NCBI GenBank assembly: GCA_021399445.1
Contig: JAJTUQ010000002.1
Location: 1,054,001-1,118,000 of the forward strand
Length of the DNA: 64,000 nucleotides
From: Xylogone sp. PMI_703
Taxonomy: Eukaryota > Ascomycota > Leotiomycetes
Direction: 5' to 3'
Shown: positions 21,062 through 35,600 of the stretch, piece after piece
Layout of the letters: every line of letters starts with the position of its first letter
Position numbering within the stretch: position 1 is the first letter of the stretch
Position numbers and translations under genes: made by a program
Notes under the pieces: generated by a model
Seen by the model: the letters and a program-made list of their open reading frames with translations, nothing else
Told to the model about the DNA's origin: nothing
The model's database searches: none

Positions 21062-23565
21062 ATGTGTGCAGCACCCACGCCTGCGACCTCAACGTCTATC
21101 GCATCTGCTGGGCAATCATTGCTCTCGAGACTTGCGTTGCCGTTGAGGTCGCGGACGCGGAATCTTACAGATTTCCATATCCGCCTCGACGACCCCTACC
21201 GGAAATATTCCCCAGGCGATGTGGTCAAAGGAGCTGTCGTTATCACGGTCGTGAAACCGGTGCGAATTACCCACATCACGGTCTGCCTCCACGGGTTTGT
21301 GCGAGTCTTTAAGAACCCAAGCAATCGCAACGATCCTTTGCCCGAGCTGTTAAATTCCGCAAATCCTCGGAAGTCTCAGTATCTAGGAAATGGCCATGCA
21401 TCGCTCTTTCAAGATGAAGTTACGCTTTGTGGGGAAGGTCGGATCGAATCTGGAGTGTACGAATTTAATTTTGAATTGGAATTTCCCAGTAAAGGGATTC
21501 CCACTAGCATTGATGTAGGTTAATAATTTAGAATTGCTCCGTTCTCGATGCTAATGATTGAAAATAGTTTGAAAGGGGCACCATATCTTATTTAGTCACC
21601 GCGACGATTACTCGCCCGACATCAATTGCCGCTACGATGACTTGCGACCAAAAGGTGTCGCTAGTTGAGACTGTAGATGTTGGACCCATGCTTCCGCCAC
21701 GGGCTAGAACCATCTCACTTGAACCCATAACGAAACGGAAAAGAAGGAGGACTTTGAAGAGCGTGAAGAGTGTTGTAGCAGAAACCACCGACGGGAGCTC
21801 TGGAAGCGACGGCAGAAGAGCAGCATCAGTTTTCGCCGAAGAGCTTGTAAGCCAATCCGGATCAACGGAAGGAAATGTTCACCCACAAAGCCCACGACCG
21901 AGTGAAGTGCAGAGTGATACCAGTGCCGATAGCATGGCCAGTGGCAGCACTGATGGACGTAGCGTCAGCATGGAAGTAATGACAAGTTCGGCAAAGTTCA
22001 CAATAGGTAGTCAGGAAAGTGCGCTCAAGGAGTATGTGGCAGACAAGACCATCGTGGCCAACATTGAACTGCTTAAATCCGGGTGTCTACCTGGGGATAA
22101 CATCCCAGTGAAGATATATATAAAACACACAAAAGTCATTAAAAGCATGCATGGAGTTATCATCACACTTTATAGACAGGGCCGGATCGACTCGGCGCCA
22201 CCATTGTCTTTATTTACAGATCTTACTGGTAAAGAAGCCGCTCGGTTGAAACATGAGGATTACTACCCGAAATCAAGAACTGGCTTGGGCGGTTTATCAC
22301 TAATGTCTGCGGGAACTAGCAGTCTATTTCGGAAAGATCTTTCTCAGACATTCGCGCCGCTGATCGTCGACCCGAGTACACTTGTGGCTGTAGTGAATGC
22401 TTCTATCAGGGTACCGGAAGATGTATTTCCTACGATATCAGGAGTCCCTGGGGAAATGATCAGCTTCAAGTATCATGTAGAAGTAGTTTTGGATCTAGGT
22501 GGTAGACTAGCCGGTCAACAACGTCATATACCGCGAATAGGGGCAATGACCCTGCCATCAACATATGGGAACTCTTCAAGTGGCCGGGCAGACTCGAATA
22601 CTATAACTACGAATGCGAACATGTTGTCAGCTTGGGGTGGAAGTATTGTGGATACTGATCATATCAGGCGAGAGAAAAGTGTTGTTGCATGCCTTTTTGA
22701 GGTTATCGTTGGCACAACCGATAGTGCTCGCAAACGGTCGAAGATAACAAAGTTGAATGCAGAAGGAAGCACTGATGCACCAACAAGCCCAGGTGCCACA
22801 CACGATATACCAGCAGAGAATCAACAAGATGCAAACGCTGGGGAGGAAAGCTATGCCGAACATGACGTTTATGCAGACCAATATCACAATAGTCAATATG
22901 GAACAGAATACCATGATTATTACTCAGGGGATGCCTCAGAGTACGAACAGTACCCAGGATATTCCAATCATCCCGGACCCCAGGCGCATATTCCACCCCC
23001 AGAGGTCCCGGAAGAAAATGACCTTGGTGAAAAAGAGAGAATACGTCGAGCGGAGGAGAGACTACTTCCGAGCCAACCTCCCGTAGAAGGTGGCGAGGCG
23101 TCTTCATCGCGTGCAGCATTTATACCATCAGCACCAAACGCTTCATTCGATGAGCCCTCCGATGACATATACAATGCTGAAGATGCCCCACCTTCTCGAC
23201 ATCCGCACACAACTACTTTCCATCCAGACCAGCCGCCAATTATCTCAACTTCCTCCTCTAACAATACCTGGTTACCCTCCGCACCAACTCTTGAAGATCT
23301 TACACCGACAGGGGCTCGTCCAACGGATGACAAACAAGAATTAGAGCGCCAACGACTCATGGCTGAAGCGAGCGCACCTCTTGAATACCCTGAAGCTGAG
23401 AGTAGTGTCGCTGCCAGCAACAGAGGTTTTGAGCCTTCCGCACCTCTTTTGGTGGAGGGTGATGAGTATGGACCAGGACATGCACATGCCGATGCTCAGC
23501 CAGAGTCTTCAGGAGGGGAAGCTTCAGGACGCAGCGGAGATGTCTTACCTCGTTATGAACGCTGA
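21062..23565 (+). CDS. palF: PalF/Rim8, arrestin-like pH-response regulator
   Basis: Two exons, 21062-21514 and 21568-23565 (53-bp intron, GTAGGT...TGCTAATG...ATAG), give 816 aa. PalF/Rim8 is the alpha-arrestin that links the plasma-membrane sensor PalH/Rim21 to ESCRT and so triggers PacC/Rim101 processing at alkaline pH. The arrestin N domain starts at LPLRSRTRNLTDFHIRLDDP and includes PVRITHITVCLHGFVRVFKN. The splice restores SIDFERGTISY. The arrestin C part has CLPGDNIPVKIYIKHTK, EDYYPKSRTGLGG, RKDLSQTFAPLIVDPSTL and GGSIVDTDHIRREKSVVA, all typical of PalF. The acidic, disordered tail carries three PSAP motifs, the classic ESCRT-I (Vps23/Tsg101) ligand. The frame is open upstream of 21062 but without an ATG. 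Confidence 0.93.
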
Positions 23566-25079
23566 CCGATGCCACAATGGCAGGATGCATAAATATATAT
23601 CGGCATGGTCGTTTTTATCTGGACAGTGGGATGGCAGCAAGTAGATTGTTCGTGCAAGCATAATGCTTGAGAACCGCATCTCCTTATAACTGCCAGGCTC
23701 ACTCATAAAGATAATGGGTAATCTTGCATTGAGATGTACTCTACCCCAAAACGCGGAACCCCAGATATATGCCCCTCTCCAAATGGTCAGTTTCATCCGC
23801 GAGTATGAGTGAAACATGAGCATAGAGATAAGGCACATCACCGAAAATGCTGAAACGAAGACTGGATCTAGATATCTATACTTGACATGATGTCAGTGAA
23901 AGCATAAAACTAGGATAGATCCACCTAAGTCTGGGAGCAAGGAAATGTGGAAGAGAAGGACATGTAGCTTAGGCATAGATATATGCATCTGTACACCAAG
24001 TACGATGGAATATGGAGATAATTCACGTACACTCACCATCCTAATCCCAATTCGTCATCTGACCTAAAGATGATAAAACATGTCTAGAGCAGTTCCATTA
24101 TCGGCATCGCACAAGGCAAAAGCGACCGAGCCGGATCTGCCGGCTCCTTCTTTTGACATCGCATCGTACCACAGACTACATAGGAACTACAGTTGAAAGA
24201 GAATAATTTTCTATATCATTCTATAAACTCACATCCTTCCTTTCTACCCAGGAATCAACCCTCAAAAAAATTCTAAAACTAACACCAAACCCAGATTTAA
24301 AGCGGCATCCCTTTTTTCTAGTTGTTCTACATAGTCTCATGTGTAATGTGTAGGCCTTGGAAATGTAACGTTTTTACCCCGCCTTGCTGCTTGCTTGCAT
24401 GTCTCAGCTTCTCTCTTCGCGCGCCACCTTCCACCTTCCTCTGCGAGGAATCAACTCGGAACACGTATGAATTCAGAGAAAAGAAACAAAATTATGGACA
24501 GGTCGAAAATGCCCAGGGTGTGTTTTTTGGGAAGAAAAATATGGAACCGGAAAGTCGTGTTCTGAAAAGGCTGGTTTGTGGCATTTCCCTTTTGTCGCGG
24601 CATATTCTCCTCGCTCTTTCCTCTCATTCTTTCTCTCCCATTCCAAAACACACCGATTGATTTGAATGGTTCACTTCATTTCCTCTTCCTTGCTATTTTT
24701 CGCCTTTCGTTTCCTATATATGGAAATAGACCCAGGAAGACGGATGGTTGGCTGGCATGGTCATCTGAGGATGACGGATGTTCCAAGGTGTGGAAATCGT
24801 CCGGCGACATAATGAATTGGAAAAGAGACTCCAACTGTTGTCACAAACCATATTATTTCCTGGCTTCTTGTTTTCGATAGCCCCGGCTTGTTCCAGAATA
24901 AATCGAAGTGGTCTGAGACAGGAAAAGGTACCAAAATCACCGGGACACCAAAAGAGACACAACACGACGATCAGAGACCAGACGGAGTAGTAAGAAATCT
25001 TTGCTCTTTCTATTTAATATTCATTTCATATCATTGCAGTATTTTTTTTCCTTTTGTTTCTATGTTCGTTTTCTTCTAT
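23566..25079. other. Convergent 3' flanks of palF and desaturase
   Basis: 1.5 kb between two convergent genes. Only short frames are present, some antisense to the desaturase. It should contain both 3' UTRs. Nothing else is recognised. Confidence 0.5.
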
Positions 25080-26629
25080 CTACTGTTCAGCAACAGGCTT
25101 GAGCGCAAGTGGCTTAACGCCCAATCCGTTCCTGTTGCGGAAAAAGTAGACACCCTTGCCTTCGCCTCTTGCACCCTCACTCTCCTCAACCCACTGGCAC
25201 CATCGTGCACTTTTCCAGAGAGCACGAATGAAGCCCAATGGGCCACCCTCGGTGTCGGAGCGGTAGTGCTTACCCATAACGACCTTAATGGCCTCGCTGG
25301 CTTCGTCGGCGTTGTAGAATGGGATGGTAGAGACGTAGTGGTGGAGGACGTGGGTCTCGATGATTCCGTGGAAGAGGTGACGGCCAATGAAGCCAAATTC
25401 ACGGTCGATGGTTGCAGCAGCGCCACGGACGTAGTTCCAGCTCTCGGCAGTGTAGTGAGGGAGAGTTGGGTCAGTGTGTTGAAGGAAGGTGATGGCAACT
25501 AGAAAGTGGAACCTTGGGTTAGCAGGGAGACTCATATACAAAACAGGCTGATCTGAATTTCTAGGATATGCGGGGAATGGGGATGAACGGAAGAAGTATG
25601 TGCAGACATACCTAGCCAGTGGTTGACCCAGAGGTAGGGAGCAAAGTACCAAACGGCCATGTTTGCGAATCCGAAGGTCTGGCAAAGCTTAACAAGGATG
25701 GCGATGGCGACAGCAAGACCGAGATCGCTGACAAGGATCCATTTGGCATCTCTGTTCTCGTATAGAGGGCTGCTTGGGTTGAAATGGTTGACGCCGTCTT
25801 TGAGACCGTTCTTCTTGCCAACACCTCGGCCCTCGCGTTGACCTTCATGGTTGTTGTGTCCAGTCACGTTCATGAAGAGGTACAATGGCCATCCGAAGAG
25901 CTGTTGTCCGACGGAGTGTATCAGAGTAGCAATTGGGGTCTCCTCAGTCAATTCGTGCAATTCGTGGACAGCCTTTCCAAGGCGGCTAGCATATTCAGCA
26001 CGAGTCTTTGGGACGAACACCATGTCTCGCTCCATGTTACCGGTGGCCTTGTGGTGCTTGCCATGGGAGATCTTCCAGGAGAAGTAAGGAACCAAAAGAG
26101 CGGAGTGGCAGATGAGACCAACGGTATCATTGAAGACCTTAGATGGGGAAAAGGACTGGTGACCACACTCATGTGCTAAAACCCAGATACCAGTGCCAAA
26201 GAGACCCTGGACGAAGGTGTAGAGGAACCAGAGGACACCACGGAGAGCAGCTGAGGGAACGTATTCGGGAGTGAGATAGTTGTAGCAGAGAGTGAAGGTA
26301 ACGCCCAAGCAGAGAACATCCCGGAACACATATGACAAGCCTCGCAGGCCGGAACGCTGATAGCAGTGCTTTGGAATGGCATTGCGGATATCACCAATGG
26401 TGAAGTCGGGAACCTCGAACTCATTACCGTAGGTGTCGATTAGCTTTCCGAAGCGGTCTTCTTTGGAGAGTTCGATAGATGAGGCCATAGAAGAGAGAGA
26501 GGTGCTGGAAGGAGACTGGCGCGGGGTGTCGCTGGGAGAGGCGACGGCGGTGGAAGGTGAGGAGTCATTAGTGGTCGAGGTGATTGTCCTGCGCAGAATC
26601 TCCCGTTGCGGGAGAGCGGTAGAAGGCAT
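25080..26629 (-). CDS. Oleate delta-12 fatty acid desaturase
   Basis: Two exons, 26629-25612 and 25498-25080 (GTATGT...TTCTAG, 113 bp), give 478 aa. The enzyme converts oleate to linoleate in the ER membrane. The three histidine boxes of the membrane desaturases are present: HECGHQSF (about 153), HGKHH (about 189) and HVLHH (about 389). The junction restores the VNHWLVAITFLQHTDP stretch that typifies FAD2-like enzymes. Hydrophobic segments surround residues 105-155 and 300-345. The N-terminal ~55 residues are Ser/Thr-rich and cytosolic. The start chosen is MPSTALPQRE, as upstream codons in frame have no ATG. An omega-3 paralogue is less likely from the overall wording, but regioselectivity cannot be proven from sequence. 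Confidence 0.93.
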
Positions 26630-29600
26630 GATTGCAGAGTGGTTGCGGGTGATCGGCGGGGACGAGATAAGATATCTAGGATATCTCAAAGGTTGAAGTT
26701 GGTGTGTTGTTTGTTTTTGCAGGTGAGAGAAACCAAGTCAATTGGCTTCGCAGATGTGGAATTAACAGATATTTTAGCGTTGCAAGTGCGATCGAGAATT
26801 CGTTGTCGTGAACTATTGTAGTGTTCTCTCTGAACTTTTTTTGTTGAGTTCAACCGACAAACCGGCAATAATTTTTTGGAACGCTTTACCGCCAAATAAT
26901 TATATAGACAAAAGTCGAAACTCTACACACGGACAAATCGTTCGCGGTTCCTCGAAGTCAGATCAAGACTTTGAGCCACACGATGTGATCCTCAGAAGAG
27001 AGGAATTATCTACAACGGTTGAGGTTGTGTAGAGGGAGAGAAGGAAGGAAGGCTGAGGGAGGGAGGAGAAGAGGGAAGACGGAGGCCAGCACAGCTAGCT
27101 TATAATACTTTTAAACAACTCAGCGTCCGGAAGGAAAAGGGGGGCAAAGCCAGGATAAGGCCCACCGCCTATCTCCCCGGTGTTGGAGAGGCCAGGCCGG
27201 CGTCTGGATACACAAAAACAATTTCTGCTCGTGCTTCATGCTGCCGCGGAGCCAGGGGCAAAACAAAGATGGATCGTTGTTTTAGCGCGGGTGGAATTAT
27301 TTAGGCTCGGCACAAATCAGATGCTGCAGATTCCAAACGAGCAAAACGAACAGAGCACAGCAAACACAGCGATGCCCAAGACAACAACTAAAAAGGGTAA
27401 GAAAAAGAAATTTCTTCCTCTCGTCTATTCTGCCAGCAGAAAAAAAAGATCATGCACCGCCTCTGACTCGTCTACTCAGCTGCACCTGCATTACCACAAG
27501 GATACGACTGGATACGTACTACAGTACAGTACTGGCTGCTACCACCCCCGTACCCGAGAGGTGTCGGCGAGAGCGATTTTGAGGGGGAAGCAGCCTCGAG
27601 ACAGCGTAGGTAAAGGCAACGTCAAGACACAGCCGGCTCACCACAAACAGACGCAGATGATCGGATGGGGCAAGAATGGGATTCAGCGCTGACCTGTTTC
27701 GGGGAGTACATTTTTAAGGTTCGCACATACACCACGTACAATCTAGTTCTCCCCCCGGCTGGGCGCTACCGGCGATTGTGCCTGGAGATTTGAGATAGTT
27801 TCTGGATCTGCAATTTCTCGGATGATTTGCGCCCGTAGTGAACTGATTACTGGCGGTGGCCTTATTGCTGGAGCTGCTGCTTTGGGAAAGCAATCTCAGG
27901 CTGCGCAACAATGTCGGGATCTGCTTCTGCCAAACCCTCCACGTTTGGATGCCGCATCTAATTTCTCTCTCACTTTCGTTTCGGCTGTCTCTTACTCTCT
28001 ATGGTTGCAACGACTGCCACAGTTGTCACCGCTGACGCATCCTGCAATGTCATGTATAGTTTACCACGGTATGATCAAGACAATTTGCTGTCACTGCACG
28101 AGAAGGGAAGTTAAACAAAAAGGGTGGAAGAGCATCTGACAAAAGCACACATACGACATCCGTGCTTGGCCTGGGGGACTGTTTGAGATGCATCTAGCGG
28201 CAGAGATGGGTCTTCTCGTGACCACGGCGCAATTAACGTTATCTAAGCTCACTCGCTGGGGTGGTAGTCGTCATGATGAGTTTTTCTGGATGCTGTACCA
28301 CATGGGAAGACCATGCCGGTGCATTAACCTTCCTGGCACAGTACCTTTTCGTACGTGGTTCCCTCAACCCACGACCAAGTACGGTACGGATTCTGTAGCG
28401 ATACACAGAAATACCTACCACGCTCTTCCCGTCCTACTTTCACATGCAACCGCGGGAAATCGCCAGGCTCTCGTCATACCCAAGCACGACACGAGCCCTA
28501 GGGATGATGGAGCCGTGTGCCTACCACGAGTCGCAGCTGTGCAGCGTGGCCTCGAGGCTCTCTGGAGTCGAGGACTTGGGGACCTGAGGTTGAAGCAGCC
28601 AATCAGCGAGGAGGACCCTGAAGCGAGCGCGGCGCCCCTAGAGGGAAAGCGTTGGGGGACCAGCAATTTGTTGGGGTGCGGTGGGTCGCGCCTCCCGGGC
28701 GATGGGCGGCGGTTGGTCCATTCAGCGAGTGGCAATTCTGCGGGTTGAGGCGTCGCAAAAGCATGTGCGCGCAAGGTTGTCACGGGCACGCAAGGGCAAG
28801 CGCCACCAAGGGAACAGAAATTTATCTGCAGCTTTTCTGCTGCTTCGATGGACCCTTCGATCGCCATTCGTCTATGGTGGCCTGAGGATTGCATTCCCTG
28901 CCTAACACGGCTTAGCGGGGTTGACGATGCAAGGAGGCACTATCACCAGAGCGTGCACCTACAATCTGCCCGATGTGGATGAACGGACAGAACAGAGAAT
29001 AAAGGGTGTTTGCTGGCACTTCTGGAGGCTGAACTGTTTCCTCCGTCCACTATTGTACGATTCATCATGAGATATATCATGCTGTCCAGCCAAACATCAG
29101 CCAACTGGGGGCACCAGAGACGCTAGTTGAAATGCTCGAGGCCTCCTGTGCATTTTCGTGCGTCCTACTATTGCGGGTGCAGCACCATGGCGGTGAAGAA
29201 CGAGAAGAACAAGGAGAACCCACAGTACATTTTACGGTATCAATAATGTAACAATCCGATATGGAAGTCAATCTCAACCATGGCGGGGTTTTGATTGTGC
29301 GGGGTCACTGACTCGTCTTTTCTCCATCTTTTCTTTTTCCCTTAGATTCCTCACCCGCCTTGCGCCATATTCAGATGTACCGGTACTGTACCCATATCTT
29401 CCGCCATCTGAGCTTATTCTCCCTTGTGCTGTGCTGCACTGACACGACATCAATAATGGGCCCCGTAAATAGCAACCCGTCCTTGCGGGCGCTCATCCCG
29501 GCTGCCCCACGATGGCTATTGTCAACGTGCATGAACGTCTCGCATCATCGTCTTCGTCCCTGTTATCACATGTGAGATGCAGCAGCACACAGCCCTCTGT

Positions 29601-32600
29601 TTTTTCTGTACAACCACACTGTTTTCCCTTCTCGACCATGGGAATTCCCATCTCAGGACACAACATCGTAAAAGGAAGAAAGACATTGAAATACAACGGA
29701 AGCTGAACATTGCTGAGTATTACAGCTGAGGATCTTACTAATCTGGACTCGCACCCTTTACGTTCCCGCAGCCAATGATGGTCGTGCTGACGGTCTTGTG
29801 CTGGTCACGAATTTGCCCTACTTCGCCCAGTAATTAATGATAGTTCATCAGTCAGCTCGTCAAAGGAGAAAAAAAGTCTGTTCCAAGTCTGGACTGATAG
29901 GGGGGAAATTGGTTGGGAAGGCTTAGAATCACTGCTCCATAAACCGGAATCTGTTGAGGTTGCGGGGCTTGCATGTGATGTGATCGGGTTTGTTCCGCCC
30001 ACAATCACAGTTACGATCACAGTCACTTTCAAGTACACTCACATACTTCATGGTCCTGTGTAGTCCCACTCATCTGATGGCTGCATGTGGAAGTGCCGGA
30101 ATGGCGCGCAGTAGCCGCTCCAGCATGTTGACACTTCCTTCATCTGATATAGGAAGGAGGGTGCGTGTCCAAATGAACAAGGAGTTAGACAGAAATTGTG
30201 TTGAATATGCAGTTCTAGGTGGAACATGAGGCACCTCCGGGGTAGGAACACATTTCATAATGTGTGAGAGCCTTGAGACCCTGGTAGAGTATCTTAAGAG
30301 TGGAAGGTAGGTATTTTTAGGTATGAATCGCATGTCGCCAGAAATTACTTCATTAACTTGTGAAGTGCTCTCAAGTATACCTCCAAGTCATACCAAAAGG
30401 GTGAGCCTTGAAATCGAAGCCGAGTTTCTAGGAGGAAGCCCTGTGTCTTAAGTTGATGGAGGTCAGTGAGAGTCTCCATGATGTTACTTGAGGACCAGAT
30501 ACATTCAGACTGTTTCAACAAACAGTAAGAAGAAATATCTCGGAAAAGGTCAAGATTATCCGGACCACTGAGCAAGAAACAACTAGATCTGGATTCTGCT
30601 TGGTTCTAGGAATACCACTCCAGCAGATTCTCATAACACTCACTCACAGCCTAGCTGCTCTGCATTTCTGATCATGTTCTTTGGAACATCTCATCTAGAA
30701 GCAGAAGTTTTACGGCCATTACGATTCAATTGACAAGCTATACTAAACGTCCAGGATATTAGGAACTCGATGCATGATATGCCTACATAATAGAGCATGC
30801 TCATTGCACAAGTCCATGGCGTTCATTTTGTATCATGTTACTCTATTGTAGAACGAAACCGATACAGGGATGAGCCCCTTTTCGCGTAAGTGAGGTCATC
30901 TAAAACCCAGGGAGTGATATTAGATACGTGTATACACATAATTAATAGGGCTGGCAGATGGATGAACAAGTGGACAGCCAGTGTTACCTTGAATATATAT
31001 CCAACTCATCATATGTTCACCGCGTGTTGAGGCCTCAGACCAGCTTGACTGAGGAAAAAACACAACTATAATACTCGAGAGTAACACTCGACATTTCATA
31101 TTCCAAAACGTCTTTGTGCCAATAACCACCAGTGCACAGAAATTTACTCATCTTGAGACTGTGACACACTTTATATCAGATACAGCACAGCCGCGAAACT
31201 GAGCTTCTTTCTCTTCGTACTGTACTCTCTGGCCTGGTGCATATTGGTTCTGATTGGTTGGTTGATATGTATGTTTTCATTCCTAGCTATACATACAGGT
31301 GGAGAGAACGTAAACTAAACCATATCCCTCCCACCACTAGGAGCCGTCTTGGACCTCCTAATTGCTTACTTCCTAAATAATACAGCCATTAAACAATAAG
31401 CTTAATTTAAACCATGGTAGAAAAAGGTATGAAGTAGTAGATAGAAAGACACAAAATATCCATATGGAGCTCACGAGCAGGGTACATGTTACTCAGCGAG
31501 ATAAGATGCCATCACCGTAAGTGTACAGTAAAAGTCTCTTGCTGTCATCATAGATATATCAGTGCTAGAAAATGCATTCTTGTTTTCATTGACTGGGGTG
31601 TTTACTTTTATGGGATCTATATGTGGGATATAGCTTGCACCCTCCCCCCTCTCTGCATGTGTCTGCTATATTTCCTATGCCTCGGCAGATTGTGCAAATA
31701 CATCCACGTGGAAGGTTGAGGGTTATTAGTTCTAATTAACGTAGATACTATTCTTTAGGAGAAAGGGGGTTATGGATTTTAGTAACTGAGGGAAACATTT
31801 GCGTGAGTGGTATGTCGTCTGGTGATACCTGATGGGGAAAACTGGAATGAAAAGGAGAGACAAGGTACGGCATGGTATTGTAAAGTAATTTAGATGGAGA
31901 AATGACATTGAGTTATGTGGCACTGAGGTATAGACTTCCAGGTCATGTTTGTTCGGAGTTGATGGTGAAGGGGCACAGAAGAAAATTCGAAAAGGGGACT
32001 CTGGATGTTTTATATTTGCAAGATCGTTTCTGAGAATTTTCTTCCATGCTTTTGTAGTGCAGTATGATGCAGCTCAGGGCAGCACAGTGCACAGCTTTCT
32101 AGAAGGCAATTCCTTAAAACAAGCTACGATTTTGCACATTCATGATACATCTCTGATAAGAAATATGGCTTTGGAAATGATCAGAATTAACCCTAATTCC
32201 ATAAATATACCAAGGCTTTGAACTTCTACGAGTATAATTGCTCTTTGCAAGTTTACACTACATGACCTTTCAACAGAATATCAGGAAGATTATATCCTAG
32301 CCGGTATCAGCTTTATAATGCCTCCTCTCTTCTTGCGGGCGAGTACCTTCTCCGCGCGGAGGAGTGTTAGCTAATTTGTTCAGTTTCTCCATCTACTAAG
32401 AGGAACTAGGATGTCTGTAGAAGAGTTTTGTTTGAAGCAGGTACTATAAACTGGCAATTATGACTTTGGATAGAGTTGAGGATTGGCTTGCACGAAGGAG
32501 GGTGCAAGGTTTAATGTAAAGAGCATACTATATTCGATCTTTAGAGGCTAGGGGATTCTGAGAGTATTGACACGGGATTGCTATATCTCTTCTGAGAACA

Positions 32601-35600
32601 TTAAATTATGCTACACTGCTATTGCAATTAGAATGTTTGATTGGGCATCACATTTGTGTCATTAGTGTTTATTTAGTAATTCAATACTGTAGAGCTCATT
32701 GCTTAGCTCTACTGTATAGCGCAAGTATGGATATATGGGCATCTGTCTGCATCTGTGTATCCATGCTCATACTGGTTATTGGCATTGTAATGTTCCTTGT
32801 TCCGAGCAAAATTCCATACTTCATCAGAAAAATTGAAGAATATCTTATCTATGTCAGAAAACTTCGTGTTGATTAAGTGGCACTGTTCTTAGCGCCCACA
32901 TAGAATGGGTTAAGGCTAGCTCAACTTGAGTAATTCCTTCTCTCATCTCCACAGAACAGAGCGTTCCTCACGGGCTTGTATTGATAGAGCCGTCAAGCTG
33001 GTAGAGTTATTCATGACACAGGGGATAGTATGAGTTCCTCACATCACTCACTCCGTTCTTGCTATCCAAGCTACTAGGTACCACGAGGATATGTAAATGG
33101 CATTAAGATCAAGCAAGATGGGGTTGAAGGTATCTTTCTTTTTTTAAGCTAGTACGTCCTTATTGGTAACCTGTAGAGAGCGATACATATCATGGAGACG
33201 TATTGGAACTGGCCGGGTAGCCACGATAGAGATTGTTTTTTATCACTGGTCTCAATGGATCAAACTACGGGATTATCGAATTCACAGGTACTTCCCATCC
33301 TTATATGTATATTGTCTACACAAGAATAAGACAGACTATTCATATAACTTCTGTTTTAATCTTTAGTTATTTTATTAAAAAGGCACAGACAGATGAGTAG
33401 GGTGCATCAAGAGGGATCAACGCAGCCGTTAGTAAACTGATATTCTACCAAGCATGCAGATCGGTCTATATCTGGACGTTACGAAGAATATAAGGCCGAA
33501 GGAAAAGAAAGAAAGAATAAGAAAGTAAACAGTAAGAACGAATAGAAAAGATCCTAGAATTAAGAACTATCACCTAGGAACGACAAAAAAGAAAACATCC
33601 GTCTATCCTTTCCCCTCTCATGCGCACCGGCGTTAGATGTCTAACACAAAGAAACTAACTACGGCCCGAGCAACGAGACATCCCTATGGTTGCCCCGCGG
33701 CGTCTTCTCCGGCTACCTTCACTGCGGTCCGAGGCCGCATAGGAGAAGGTCTATGCGATCTACTATCAATTGTGCTGTGCAAGAGAGATATCTGGGAGGA
33801 GGAGAGATCAAAGTGGCTAAGGACGAAAGAGACAGATTGGGTGCCCCTCTGTCGAAAGGGGGATATTTAAAAATAACCCCTCCTTTATCCTGTCATCCCC
33901 CTTCTGGGATGGTTAGCAGACTCGCTGATGTCTCACGTTCTCGACCAGCCACTATCAACACAGCATAGCATACCACCGTTATTTTTTTTATTTCCCTTGT
34001 GTGGTTTATTTTTTACTTCTTATTATCTTTGCTTTCCCTCTCTCTTTTCCGTCATGCCGTGTGTGCGCATAAAGTTCTGATTCGTGGCTACTCCGTGGCG
34101 TTTCTCAGGGGGAGGGGCTTAATAATATCGGACATTTTATATCCTCATAGGGAGTACGGTACAGTTACCGTGTGAATGGTTTCCATGTAAGAGGCGGATG
34201 TAGACTATTTTAAGTTTGAGAATAGAGGTTCATTGTCCGCGATAGTGAGTACTACAGTAGTAATTAGGTCAATGATGAACAATCAATGGATGGCGGTACT
34301 GTCGCAGTGGCTGGCTGCCATCTGAAAGAGGCACTGGTACTGTGCCATCGACTTATCTGCTGACGACGGGCTTAGAGAGGAGACTTTATCGCAGATGGCG
34401 CGCATCGAGATTGGAGAAGCTTGGGGCTTCCAGCTGGCCCTGGCAGACGTTAGTGGAGCCGTCAGGACTGGAAGGTTTCCTTTTTGCTCCTCGCTCCGTG
34501 CCCTTTTCGAACCTTTTGGCTCTTTTTAGCTCTCTTGGCCCCTCTAGCTCCTCCCCCCTGGATCCCGCGCCGTGTCAGCCCAAGGAAAAGGGGCAGCCTG
34601 AGAAGAGCCCAGAGGAGAGCAAAAAGGTGCCACAGAGCAAAGGACCCCGAAGCGAACTGCCCGCTATCTCTATCGCGGACAGAGGCTTGAGAGGGCTCCA
34701 CTGCGCTGTGTTCTGGAGGGAATGGATTTGCGAAGGACTCCCCTTTCATAGGACGGACCGGACCACGCCCTGAAATTATCACTTTGGGCCCCAGGGAGGG
34801 GGAATGCCCGACTCGGCTAACCCATTTGCCAGACACAGCAAATCATCCAGCAATCATCCAGCTCCCAGCGACTCAGCATTGGACCATCCGGCAACAATGC
34901 CCAAGCACTTTAACTGTAATGGTACAGGATGCAGCAGCTGTGTGTGCCTGTACACCACAAGTAGCTGCAGTGTGTACCTGCAGGCGAGCACACTACTGCA
35001 CCCTGCACGCTGCTGCAAAACCATCCCAGCCAACCCCCAATAGTCCCCCGTGCATCAAACGTATGTCCAAGCGGTCGCTCCTCCTCATCACTCACATCTG
35101 CATGTATTTTTCTTTTTCTCCTTACCGTTACTGTCGTAACTTGTCGTGATTGTTGTTCTTCATTGTCGTTGCCGTTGCCATTGTTGTCCTCGTCGCCGTC
35201 GACTTTTCTCTCTGAACTTCTTTGTTGGCGTATCGTGGGTTTTTACGAGCTCCTGTCGTGATCCTCACTCAGGGTAGCTAGCTACGACGGTCTTTTGTTG
35301 CGATCCAAGCACAAGCAGCAACCCTCAAATAATTCTTCTCTCTTACTCGCCACTCGCGACTGCCGGTACTGCGACAGCATAATATCGAACAAAATCGCAT
35401 TCACTTGTACATGCTGGATATACACAACTTGTCACTTCTTCAGCACGATAACTGTCAATAAGCTTGAAGCCTTCACCTAATCGCACGAGCATTTGAGGAA
35501 CCTTTGATGCCGATCAATTGCACAGTGCCCTCTCGCACCACACATCCGATATCCACACATACGGCCCCGACCCGGTCGATACTGGATTGTTTGGACGGAA

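Noticed and set aside
27180..28894. Long frames on both strands (170, 186 and 159 codons)
   Set aside because: GC-rich sequence with mutually overlapping frames on both strands and no recognisable protein features; typical of non-coding GC-rich DNA.
30345..30575. 76-codon minus-strand frame with a protein-like look
   Set aside because: No family match and no supporting splice partners; not distinguishable from chance.
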